A stretch of 64,000 nt of DNA from Rhodoferax sp. (GTDB lineage Bacteria > Pseudomonadota > Gammaproteobacteria > Burkholderiales > Burkholderiaceae_C): NCBI GenBank assembly GCA_024235935.1, contig JACKLL010000009.1, positions 1-64,000 on the forward strand, read 5' to 3'. Position numbers and translations under genes: made by a program. The notes under the pieces are model-generated. The model was not told the DNA's origin. It did not search any database and saw nothing but the letters and a program-made list of their open reading frames with translations. Shown in pieces: positions 17,159 through 24,782 of this stretch (its first letter is position 1; the number at the start of each line of letters is the position of its first letter).

Positions 17159-17434
17159 ATGTTGAACATCAAGTCGGCCTTCGTATCAGTCCTGTTCTGC
17201 GGCCTTGCTGCCACCGCATTTGCACAAGCCCCGGCACCCGTGAATGACGCTGCAGGCAAGGTGGAAGCTCCGGCCATGGTGAAGAAGGCCAATCCGGCTG
17301 GCAAGAAAGTCGTTGCCAAGAAGCACACCACCCAGAAGGCACACAAGGCCAAGTCCACGGTGGCCAAGAAAAAGCACAAGTCCAAGACGGCCATGGCCAA
17401 GAAGCCGCACGCGGCCAAGGCGCATATCGCCTGA
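17159..17434 (+). CDS. Small secreted Lys/Ala/His-rich protein
   Basis: 91 residues. A clear signal peptide (SVLFCGLAATAFAQA, cleavage after about residue 23) precedes a mature part of about 68 residues made almost wholly of Lys, Ala, His, Val and Thr with a loose KK/AKK/HKAK pattern. The mature protein is very basic and probably disordered. Similar alanine-lysine-rich exported proteins occur in Burkholderiales, usually without function. It could coat or bind anionic surface polymers or nucleic acid, but nothing here shows this. The 3' side has a weak hairpin (17446-17459). Confidence 0.65.
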   Translation: MLNIKSAFVSVLFCGLAATAFAQAPAPVNDAAGKVEAPAMVKKANPAGKKVVAKKHTTQKAHKAKSTVAKKKHKSKTAMAKKPHAAKAHIA

Positions 17435-17445
17435 CACTCGGCTCA

Positions 17446-17464
17446 GCCCGCTACCGGGCGCTTT
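17446..17464 (+). terminator. Weak hairpin after the small basic protein gene
   Basis: GCCCG-CTAC-CGGGC followed by GCTTT lies 12 bases after the stop codon. The stem has only five pairs and the T run is short, so terminator activity is uncertain. Confidence 0.3.
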
Positions 17465-17503
17465 GAAGGGCAAGCGTCCCGCAACGCCCCTGGGCGGCAT
17501 GCC

Positions 17504-17791
17504 TCAGGTGTCGCCGGTGCCCCCGCCCCCACCAAAAAGATCCTCGATGCGGCGCGCGGCGTCGCCATCCCTGGCGCCGGCCCTGGGCTGCCCCTTCGGA
17601 TACTCCTCGGCAATCCGGTCCTCCCAGTAGGTGGCCGGATTGGGGGCGCGGCACAGTCGCCGAAACACCTCCTCCGGAACCTGTTTGTAGGCCAGCACCT
17701 GCCGGTTGTCCCAGTGCAGCTCGAGCTGGCGCGATGCCGTGTCGTAGTCGGCCTTGCGGATGCGTCCGCTGGTAAATGTCTGGACAGGCAT
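17504..17791 (-). CDS. KTSC domain protein
   Basis: 95 residues from the ATG at 17791. The first 65 residues form a KTSC domain: SGRIRKADYDTASRQLELHW, then VLAYKQVPEEVFRRLCRAP, then ATYWEDRIAEEYP. This small domain is found alone or with lysyl-tRNA synthetase-like and other proteins; its role is not well known, though nucleic-acid binding has been suggested. The C terminus is Asp/Gly-rich (RRIEDLFGGGGGTGDT). It is divergent from the TetR gene with 156 bases between. Confidence 0.75.
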   Translation of the reverse strand: MPVQTFTSGRIRKADYDTASRQLELHWDNRQVLAYKQVPEEVFRRLCRAPNPATYWEDRIAEEYPKGQPRAGARDGDAARRIEDLFGGGGGTGDT

Positions 17792-17916
17792 GCCTTGGCC
17801 TCGCTTTCGGTGACGACGTGGTGGAGGCACAAGTTTACGGACCCCGGTGCCCCGCGGGTCAGGCCGAACAGCGCGGCGGCCGCGTCAACCCCCTGGCCAA
17901 GGGTTTTCACCATTTC

Positions 17917-17934
17917 ACATTACACCTGTAATGT
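17917..17934 (+). promoter_or_regulatory. TetR operator: perfect 8-2-8 inverted repeat
   Basis: ACATTACA-CC-TGTAATGT is a perfect palindrome with 8-base arms, centred 22 bases upstream of the TetR start. It overlaps a likely -10 box (TGTAAT at 17927) spaced 16 bases from TTTCAC at 17905. Binding here by the encoded TetR protein would repress the regulator, Bug receptor and amidase genes together. The leader would be about 9 bases with no clear ribosome-binding site. Confidence 0.65.
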
Positions 17935-17947
17935 CTAATATCACCCC

Positions 17948-18604
17948 ATGCCAACCTCTCCAGCGCCCGCCAGCAGGGCCGACAAGGCCCGCGCCACCCG
18001 TGAACATCTGATCGCCACGGCCATCGACGTGGTGCGCCAGCGCACCTATGGCGCGGCCACCATGTTCGAAGTCGCCAAGGCGGCCGGCGTCACGCCGGGA
18101 GCGCTGCAACACCATTTCGGCTCGCGTGCAACGCTGATGCTGTCGGTGCTGCAGGCCATCCTGATCGCCAACAACGAGGCCTCCGCTCCATGGCCGGATG
18201 CATCGCTCCCGCTGCCTTTGCGCGCCATGGCCTTCGTCGAATGCCTGTGGAGCCGCGCTTATGAACCGCCCCGTTTTCTGACCGCATGGAGCGTCTATTT
18301 CGGCGCCGCAGATCAGCCGGAGATGCAGTCGCATGCCGCCGGCATGCGGCGGGAGTTGCGCCACTCCATGCACCAGCGCTTCGCGCAGGTATTTCCCGAA
18401 GCCCATGGCCGTGACGACCTGTCGCCATTTGTCGAACTGGTGCTCTCGGCCTTGCGCGGCATCGGCGTCGGGCGGCTGTTCGGCGCCAATCCACCGTACG
18501 AGGCGGCACAGCGCGATCAGCTGGCCATGGTCATTGCCGCCTGGTGCGCCACCCCATCCCCATCGCGGCAGCCTGCCGCATCCACCACCCGCAAGGAGAC
18601 ATGA
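17948..18604 (+). CDS. TetR/AcrR family transcriptional regulator
   Basis: 218 residues. The N-terminal helix-turn-helix is ATREHLIATAIDVVRQRTYGAATMFEVAKAAGVTPGALQHHFGSRATLM (residues about 17-65); the ligand-binding C-terminal domain is divergent. It overlaps the next gene by four bases (ATGA at 18601-18604), so regulator, Bug receptor and amidase form one transcript. A perfect palindrome at 17917-17934 is its likely operator. The effector may be the amide or acid handled by the downstream genes. Confidence 0.88.
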   Translation: MPTSPAPASRADKARATREHLIATAIDVVRQRTYGAATMFEVAKAAGVTPGALQHHFGSRATLMLSVLQAILIANNEASAPWPDASLPLPLRAMAFVECLWSRAYEPPRFLTAWSVYFGAADQPEMQSHAAGMRRELRHSMHQRFAQVFPEAHGRDDLSPFVELVLSALRGIGVGRLFGANPPYEAAQRDQLAMVIAAWCATPSPSRQPAASTTRKET

Positions 18605-19593
18605 TGACCCCATCCACCACCCGCCGCCGCGTACTGCGCCGTGCCGCCCTGCTCGCAGGCTGCGCCGCTTTGCCCTTGATCGCGCTTGCCCAGGACTTCC
18701 CGCAACGGCCGGTGACGCTGGTCGTGCCCTATCCCGCCGGCGGCGCCACCGACACCTTGGGCCGCATTCTGGCCAAAACCATGTCGCAAAAGCTCGGCCA
18801 GCCGGTGATCGTCGAGAACAAGGCCGGTGCCGGCACCACCATCGGTGCCGGTTACGTGGCTCAGTCCGCACCGGACGGCTATACGCTGCTGATCAGCTCC
18901 AACACCACGTTCACGATCAACCCGGCGCTCAAGGCCTCGCTGCCTTACGACCCGATCAAGAGCTTCGAATCACTCGGCATCCTGGGCACATCGCCGCTGG
19001 TGCTGCTGGCGCACCCTTCGGTGCCGGCCAACAATGTCAAGGAACTGGTCGCACTGGCCAAGGCCCAGCCCGGCAAGCTGTCGTTCGGCTCCTTCGGTGC
19101 CGGTACCACGGCCCATTTCGCCGGTGAGATGTTCAAGGCCATGGCCGGCATCGACATCCTGCACGTGCCCTACAAGGGCAGCGCTCCGGCGATGCAGGAC
19201 CTGATCGGCGGCCAGATTCCGCTGACCTTCGACACCAATGTCGCTGCCATGCCGCAGATCAAGGCCGGCAAGGTCAAGGCGATCGCCGTGACCTCGGCCA
19301 AACCCACGTCGACGATGCCAGGCGTTCCCACGATTGCCAGCGCCGGCTACCCCGGCTACGAGATGGTGCCGTGGATCACCGTGGTCGCCCCGCGTGGTCT
19401 GCCCGCTGCGGTCAGTGCGAAGCTGGTACGGGCCTACAGTGAGAGCCTGGCCGATCCGGAAACCCGCGCCACGCTGGAGAAAGCCGGCGTGGACGTGCAC
19501 CCGGAAGCACCATCCGTATACGGCCAGCGCATTGCCGAAGAATTGCCCAAGCTGCGTGCCTACGTGCACAAGGCCGGGCTGTCGGAGCAATAA
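18601..19593 (+). CDS. Bug family solute-binding receptor (orphan, with amidase)
   Basis: 330 residues from the ATG at 18601 (a second ATG follows at 18604). The leader has an RRRVLRRAALLAGCAALPLIALAQ twin-arginine-like or long Sec signal. The mature part is a canonical Bug receptor: DFPQRPVTLVVPYPAGGATDTLGR, GAGTTIGAGYVAQSAPDGYTLL, HVPYKGSAPAMQDLIGGQIPLTFD. No TctA/TctB pair is adjacent, which is common for these receptors in Burkholderiales. The coupled amidase gene 7 bases downstream suggests its ligand is an amide or the acid produced from one. Confidence 0.9.
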   Translation: MMTPSTTRRRVLRRAALLAGCAALPLIALAQDFPQRPVTLVVPYPAGGATDTLGRILAKTMSQKLGQPVIVENKAGAGTTIGAGYVAQSAPDGYTLLISSNTTFTINPALKASLPYDPIKSFESLGILGTSPLVLLAHPSVPANNVKELVALAKAQPGKLSFGSFGAGTTAHFAGEMFKAMAGIDILHVPYKGSAPAMQDLIGGQIPLTFDTNVAAMPQIKAGKVKAIAVTSAKPTSTMPGVPTIASAGYPGYEMVPWITVVAPRGLPAAVSAKLVRAYSESLADPETRATLEKAGVDVHPEAPSVYGQRIAEELPKLRAYVHKAGLSEQ

Positions 19594-19600
19594 GCGCTTC

Positions 19601-21133
19601 ATGGGATCCGACACCGACCTGATCTCCCACAGCGCCGTCGCACTGCGCGCCATGATCGCGCAGCGCGCGATCTCGCCGGTCGAATTGATGGATGCCTGCA
19701 TCGCCCGCATCGAGGCCGTCAACCCGGCCATCAATGCGATCGCGGCCACCGACTTCGAGCGGGCCCGCGCGGCTGCCCGCGCCGCCGAAGACGCGGTGAT
19801 GCGGGGTGTGCCACTGGGCCCGCTGCATGGCCTGCCGCTGGGCGTGAAGGACCTGCAGGACACGGCAGGACTGCGCACGACCAGCGGAAACATCGGCCGG
19901 CGCAACCACGTGCCCGCGCATGATGTGGCGCTGGTCACGCGGCTGCGTGCCGCCGGTGCCATCGTCACCGCCAAGACCAACGTGCCTGACATGGGCGCCG
20001 GCGCCAACACCCGCAATCCGGTGTGGGGGGCGACCGGAAACCCCTTCAATCCGGCGCTCAATGCCGGTGGTTCGTCCGGGGGCTCGGCAGCGGCACTGGC
20101 CACGGACATGCTGCCACTGGCGACCGGCTCCGACACCGGCGGGTCGCTGCGCATACCCGCAGCCTTGTGTGGCGTCGTCGGACTGCGTCCTTCACCCGGC
20201 GTGGTCGTCAACAGCGCGCGTCCGCTGGGATGGTCGGTGATCTCGGTGCTGGGGCCGATGGCCCGTGACGTGGCCGATACGGCACTGATGCTGCGCGCCA
20301 GCGCCGGCTTCGATCCGCACGACCCCCTGTCCTGCGAGATGCCGAGCCTGGCCTCGCCCGCGGCAACGGTGGACCTGTCGAAACTGCGCATAGGATTCAC
20401 CGAAGACTTCGGCATCTGCGCCGTCGACCCCTCGATACGGCGCAGCTTTCGGCAGCGCATCCAGGCGCTGCAAGGCCTGGTCGCGCGCTGCGAACCGGTG
20501 TCGCTGGACATGGTCGACGCCGACCGGGTGTTCGACATTCTTCGCGCCGAGAGCTTCTATGTCGGCTATGCCGACACGCTGGCGCGCGCACCCGAGACAC
20601 TGGCGCCCCATGTGCGTGCCAACATCGAGATGGCCGCGTCCATGACCCTGGCCGACCGCGCCTGGGCACACCTGACGCAGACACGTATTGCGCAGCGCTT
20701 TGCCCGCAGCTTCGCCGACTTCGACCTGATCATCGCGCCGACCTCGCCGCTGACGCCCTTCGCCTGGACCACGCTGTATGCGCAGGAAATCGATGGCCAG
20801 ACCATGCGCAACTACTACCACTGGCTGGCCCTGACCTACATCCCCACGCTGGCCACCAACCCGGCACTGGCGCTGCCCAGCGGGCTGGACGAGGCCGGCA
20901 TGCCGTTCGGACTGCAGCTGATCGCGCCGCTGCGCGGCGACGCACGCCTGCTGGCGATGGCTTCGGCGATGGAGCAGGCTTTTGCCTCGGACCCGGCACT
21001 GCGGCGCCCCCGGCCCGATCTGCAGGCCCTGCGAACAGCCCGGCCGGAACTGCGCAGCATCGTCACGCATCCACCTGAACGCGAAGTCACTGCGTCCGAC
21101 AGCCAGGGGGACGCCACGGTCACCGCCGTGTGA
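19601..21133 (+). CDS. Amidase signature family enzyme
   Basis: 510 residues from the ATG at 19601, seven bases after the Bug gene. The Ser-cisSer-Lys triad of amidases is present: Lys83 in LGVKDLQDTAG, Ser158 in the AGGSSGGSAAALA loop, and nucleophile Ser182 in TGSDTGGSLRIPAA. The middle and C-terminal parts (IIAPTSPLTPFAW, ALALPSGLDEAGMPFGLQLIAP) are also typical. It hydrolyses a carboxylic amide to acid and ammonia, probably in the cytosol as no signal is seen. The GatA subunit of Asp-tRNA amidotransferase is an unlikely alternative because GatB and GatC are absent and the sequence resembles stand-alone amidases. Confidence 0.9.
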   Translation: MGSDTDLISHSAVALRAMIAQRAISPVELMDACIARIEAVNPAINAIAATDFERARAAARAAEDAVMRGVPLGPLHGLPLGVKDLQDTAGLRTTSGNIGRRNHVPAHDVALVTRLRAAGAIVTAKTNVPDMGAGANTRNPVWGATGNPFNPALNAGGSSGGSAAALATDMLPLATGSDTGGSLRIPAALCGVVGLRPSPGVVVNSARPLGWSVISVLGPMARDVADTALMLRASAGFDPHDPLSCEMPSLASPAATVDLSKLRIGFTEDFGICAVDPSIRRSFRQRIQALQGLVARCEPVSLDMVDADRVFDILRAESFYVGYADTLARAPETLAPHVRANIEMAASMTLADRAWAHLTQTRIAQRFARSFADFDLIIAPTSPLTPFAWTTLYAQEIDGQTMRNYYHWLALTYIPTLATNPALALPSGLDEAGMPFGLQLIAPLRGDARLLAMASAMEQAFASDPALRRPRPDLQALRTARPELRSIVTHPPEREVTASDSQGDATVTAV

Positions 21134-21154
21134 GCACCGGGCCGTGCGGCACCC

Positions 21155-22564
21155 TCACGCCGGCGCGTCGCCGCCCGCAGTGGCCACAGGGTCGCTGCGC
21201 GGCGTGTGCTGGTCGATCACGCTGGCGGCCACCAGGTCGCCGGCCACGTTGAGCGTAGTGCGGCTCATGTCCAGAACCCGGTCCACGCCGATGATCAGCG
21301 CGATGCCTTCGGCCGGAATGCCGACCGTACCCAGCATCATCGACAAAATCACGATGCCAATGCCCGGTGTGCCCGGCGAACCGATGGACGCGCCGACGGC
21401 CAGCACCACGACCAGCAGCAGGCCGGACAGACCCACATCGACCTGGTAGACCTGCGCCAGGAACAGTGTGGCGATGACCTGGTACAGCGCAGTACCGGCC
21501 ATGTTGATGGTGGTGCCCAGCGGAATCACGAATCGCGAAACGCCCTTGTGCACGCCGAGCAACTCCTCGGCGGTACGGATGGTCAGCGGCATCACCGCTG
21601 CCGAGCTGGAAGTGGAAAACGCCAGCAGCAGCACGTCGCGGCTGGCGCGCAGAAATGCCAGCGGCGAGCGGCGCCGGCCCACGGCATACACCAGCATCAG
21701 GAACGCGAACGCCAGCAGCAAGGCCCCCAGCACGGTCAGGACGTAGACGCCCATGCCGAGCAAGGCATCGAGCCCCATGCGTGCCGTGAGCTGCGTCATC
21801 AGTCCGAATACCGCGGCCGGCACCAGGTACATGGCCCAGCGGACAACCACCATGCTGACCTCCTGGACGGCGCCCAGCAGGTCGACCAGCGGACGCGCCA
21901 GCTTGGCGTCCATCGTGACCAATGCGACACCGACAAAGATCGCGAACACCACCACCTGCAGCATGTTCTGCTCGACACTGGCCTGCAAGGGATTGGTCGG
22001 CACCACGCGCACCAGCTGCGCCGGCAAGGTGGTCAGCGACGGCGCCGTACGTGCGGCCGACCCCGCGACCTCGGCTGCAGCAGGGACCGGCAACTGGGCC
22101 GCCTGCAGATAGGCGCCCGGCTCGACCGCCAGCGCCACCAGCACACCGATCAAAGCCGCGACCACGGTCGTGAACAGAAAGAACAAACCCGTGCGCACGC
22201 CCATGCTGCGCAGTTGCGCCATGTCACGCGAACTGGTCATGCCCAGGATGATCGACGCGACGACCAGCGGAATGACGATCATCTGCACCATGGCCAGGAA
22301 CAGATAGCCGGGAATCGCCAGCCAGTTGCTGGCCAGGTTCGCCATCGGGGGCGACAACCAGCCGCCCGTGGGACCGATCGCCATGCCGGTGGCAATGCCG
22401 GCAAACATGGCCACCAGCACCTGCAGCCACAGCCGACCGCGCACGAAGCCGGTCAGCCGCAGCGTGAGACGGCTGATGGAAGGATTGCCTGTAACAGGTA
22501 GGGTAAACAAGGAATGGACTATGGGACTGCACCACGACCGTACCAGGCCGGATGGGACGAACAC
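21155..22564 (-). CDS. Dicarboxylate/amino acid:cation symporter (DAACS family)
   Basis: Up to 469 residues if the GTG at 22564 is used. The first membrane span begins only near residue 43, so the true start may lie further in, and this end is uncertain. Sodium/dicarboxylate symporter features are clear: MVQMIVIPLVVASIILGM, the serine-rich re-entrant loop LAFSTSSSAAVMPLT, NMAGTALYQVIATLFLAQ, the second re-entrant loop SIGSPGTPGIGIVI, and the substrate-site DRVLDMSRTTLNVAGD. It imports C4-dicarboxylates or acidic/neutral amino acids with Na+ or H+. A 110-residue central insertion with an APSLTTLPAQLVRVVPTNPLQA segment is normal for the glutamate-type branch. Single gene, convergent with the amidase gene. 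Confidence 0.88.
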   Translation of the reverse strand: MFVPSGLVRSWCSPIVHSLFTLPVTGNPSISRLTLRLTGFVRGRLWLQVLVAMFAGIATGMAIGPTGGWLSPPMANLASNWLAIPGYLFLAMVQMIVIPLVVASIILGMTSSRDMAQLRSMGVRTGLFFLFTTVVAALIGVLVALAVEPGAYLQAAQLPVPAAAEVAGSAARTAPSLTTLPAQLVRVVPTNPLQASVEQNMLQVVVFAIFVGVALVTMDAKLARPLVDLLGAVQEVSMVVVRWAMYLVPAAVFGLMTQLTARMGLDALLGMGVYVLTVLGALLLAFAFLMLVYAVGRRRSPLAFLRASRDVLLLAFSTSSSAAVMPLTIRTAEELLGVHKGVSRFVIPLGTTINMAGTALYQVIATLFLAQVYQVDVGLSGLLLVVVLAVGASIGSPGTPGIGIVILSMMLGTVGIPAEGIALIIGVDRVLDMSRTTLNVAGDLVAASVIDQHTPRSDPVATAGGDAPA

Positions 22565-22668
22565 GTCACAGGATCATCTTAGCCCGGCGCGGATCCGGTG
22601 GCGACCCGCGGCCAATCGGCGGCACGTGCAAGCAAGCCGGCACACACTGGCGGCGCCCGCCGGGACGC

Positions 22669-22694
22669 GGTCAGCGGTCAGCGGTCAGCGGTCA
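22669..22694 (+). repeat. 7-bp tandem repeat (GGTCAGC), 3 copies plus a partial copy
   Basis: GGTCAGC occurs three times in a row from 22669 to 22689 and continues with GGTCAC. It abuts, and partly supplies, the TGA stop of the lipoprotein gene that ends at 22692 on the minus strand. It is short and could vary in copy number by slippage. Confidence 0.75.
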
Positions 22695-23189
22695 CGGAAA
22701 GATGATCTTCTCGCCGCGCTCGCACTCCGGCGGCTTGCCATAACCTGCAGCGCGCACTGTCTGTTCCGCAGAAATCTCGACCTGAAACCACTCGCAGAAC
22801 GGCCCCTCGAAGCGGTAATTCCACACCACACCCCGAGAACGCGCCAGTGTCGACACGCTGTTCGGCCGGCCCAGGCGCTGGCGGACCTGCGCCTGGGCCA
22901 TGCCTGGCACGATCTGGTTGAAGTTCTGCTCGGTCAGCACCTGCTGCGCGCGAAGCACCTTGCCCGTCGCGTCGACGTCGACGAACCATGTGTGGTGGCC
23001 ATACGGCCCGGTCGGATATTCCAGCCGTATGGCGCCACCCTCCAATGGCCGCTGTGTCTCGGGCGTCCCCATGCGGGCCAGGATCTGGTCCTGCGTCATG
23101 CCGGCCAGGTCGGAAGGTGGCGCATAGCTGCTGCAGGCCGTAAATGCGAGCAGACTGGACAACACGACGGAATGAAACACGAAACGCAT
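22692..23189 (-). CDS. Putative outer-membrane-assembly-like lipoprotein
   Basis: 165 residues; ATG at 23189. A lipoprotein signal (SVVLSSLLAFTAC, Cys19) suggests lipidation, though Phe at the -3 position is less usual. The mature protein has two repeats of a short BamE/SmpA-like element, GMTQDQILARMGTPE near residue 30 and GMAQAQVRQRLGRPN near residue 95, each starting with Gly-Met and ending near Gly-x-Pro. BamE-like folds bind outer-membrane assembly machinery, but many such lipoproteins have other roles. The exact function is not known. The stop codon lies within a 7-bp tandem repeat. Confidence 0.7.
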   Translation of the reverse strand: MRFVFHSVVLSSLLAFTACSSYAPPSDLAGMTQDQILARMGTPETQRPLEGGAIRLEYPTGPYGHHTWFVDVDATGKVLRAQQVLTEQNFNQIVPGMAQAQVRQRLGRPNSVSTLARSRGVVWNYRFEGPFCEWFQVEISAEQTVRAAGYGKPPECERGEKIIFP

Positions 23190-23384
23190 GGCAAAGACTC
23201 CAGAGGGCGTGGTTGGCGGCCCGGTCCGGTTGGACACTACCGGCGCCCGCGAGTTCAACAACGGAATGTCGGGCCCATGAACGCCTGCGCGATCTTGCCA
23301 TGCGGAACGTCCGCTACCATTGCGCGGCATCATCCACCGTCCCGGTACCGGGCGCCCATTACAACGCAAGGAAAGCAGGCCACC

Positions 23385-23765
23385 ATGTTCAGCCACGTCA
23401 TGCTCGGAGTCAACGACCTCGAAGCCTCCCGCAAGTTCTACGACGCCGTGCTCGGCACGCTGGGCATCGGCCCGGGTGTTGCCAACAAGAGCCGCTACTT
23501 CTACCGCGGCCCCACCGGCACGTTCGCCATCACCATTCCCATCAACGGCGAGCCCGCAAGCCACGGCAATGGCAGCACCATCGGCTTCACGGTGACCTCG
23601 CCCGAGCAAGGTGACGCCTTCCATGCCGCGGCGATCGCCAATGGCGGCACGACCTGTGAAGAGCCCCCTGGCTTTCGCGAAGGGCCGACCGGCAAGCTCT
23701 ATCTGGCGTATTTCCGCGACCCGGACGGCAACAAGATCTGCGCCTTGCACCGGCCTGCGAAATAA
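23385..23765 (+). CDS. VOC family protein (glyoxalase-like)
   Basis: 126 residues, ATG at 23385 with AAGGAAAG upstream. It begins SHVMLGVNDLEASRKFYDAVLG, the classical first strand-helix of a VOC module with the metal-ligand His3-like position, and ends KLYLAYFRDPDGNKICAL, where the DPDGN turn is conserved in glyoxalase-like proteins. A single domain of this length normally dimerises to form the active site. The substrate is not known. It converges with the aldo/keto reductase gene. Confidence 0.85.
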   Translation: MFSHVMLGVNDLEASRKFYDAVLGTLGIGPGVANKSRYFYRGPTGTFAITIPINGEPASHGNGSTIGFTVTSPEQGDAFHAAAIANGGTTCEEPPGFREGPTGKLYLAYFRDPDGNKICALHRPAK

Positions 23766-23781
23766 GTCCCCGGCCCCGGCA

Positions 23782-24765
23782 TTACGGCCGGGCCGCGATG
23801 CCCGGTGCGTCCAGGCCCACGCCGACGAGGTGGCCGAAACGCTGCTGCGCCAGCGCCAGCGCCTGGGCAGGCAGGGGGTCGGCCAGAATGGACTGGATGT
23901 TGGTGTGCAGATGGCCGATATTGCCGGTGCCGAACAGCACCACGTCCACCCCAGGCTCGTGCCGCGCATACCGATAGGCTGCATCGATGATGCCCAGCGG
24001 TCCCGGCTGCGGGGTCAGAAAGCCCAGCGGTGACGCATCCTCCAGCAGGGCCGCCGGCAGCTCGCCGCGCTGCACCAACGCTTCCAGCGTCGCCTGCAGT
24101 CGGCCCGGCTCGCTGAAGATGCGCCGGACCGCGAACATCAGCAAGGTCGCCACACCACTGGCCCGTGTCAACGGGAACACGCGCTCCCGCGCATTCTGGT
24201 GCAGCAGATGAAAAGCCACCATCACCACGTCGAACAGGCCGCTGTCGATCGCCTTGGGCAATGCCGCGTGCGAGTGGTCGTTGGGCGCAGTCTCGGTGAT
24301 GCCCAGGTGCCCGATGCGCCCCGCCTCCTGCTCCTTGCGCAGTGCCGGCGCAATGACCTCGATCGCATGGTCCACATGCTGTGGCGAGACCGCATGCAGA
24401 TGGAATACGTCCACGCGCTCCATCCGCAAGCGCTTGAGCGAGCCATGCAGACTGGCCACGACCTGCGCGGGCGTGCGACGCTGGCCGGCTTCGACGATCA
24501 TCGTCTTGGTGGAGATGACGAGCCGGTCGCGCTCGGAGGGTTTTATCGCCTGCCCGACGATGGCTTCGGTTCCGTAGTTCTCTGCCGTATCCAGAAAATT
24601 GACGCCCGCATCGAGCGCCGCCCGCACCACGTCGACCGACTGGGCCACACTGCGGCCATGGCCCTGGCCCAGCCGGCTGAAACCGCCGCAGCCCAGCCCG
24701 GCCACACTGACCTTGAGCCCCGTACGACCGAGCGTCGTGTATTGCATGTCGCGAACATCGTTCAT
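23782..24765 (-). CDS. Aldo/keto reductase
   Basis: 327 residues from the ATG at 24765. A TIM-barrel aldo/keto reductase is indicated by GRTGLKVSVAGLGCGGFSRLG, the catalytic Asp/Tyr pair in NFLDTAENYG, Lys in VISTKTMI, His in VDVFHLHAVSP, and the C-terminal cofactor segment VLFGTGNIGHLHTN. It should use NADPH to reduce an aldehyde or ketone. It lies 17 bases downstream of the D-aminoacylase gene on the same strand and may be co-transcribed with it and the BASS transporter gene; a direct chemical link is not obvious. Confidence 0.88.
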   Translation of the reverse strand: MNDVRDMQYTTLGRTGLKVSVAGLGCGGFSRLGQGHGRSVAQSVDVVRAALDAGVNFLDTAENYGTEAIVGQAIKPSERDRLVISTKTMIVEAGQRRTPAQVVASLHGSLKRLRMERVDVFHLHAVSPQHVDHAIEVIAPALRKEQEAGRIGHLGITETAPNDHSHAALPKAIDSGLFDVVMVAFHLLHQNARERVFPLTRASGVATLLMFAVRRIFSEPGRLQATLEALVQRGELPAALLEDASPLGFLTPQPGPLGIIDAAYRYARHEPGVDVVLFGTGNIGHLHTNIQSILADPLPAQALALAQQRFGHLVGVGLDAPGIAARP

Positions 24766-24782
24766 GGCGCGAGGATACGCGT

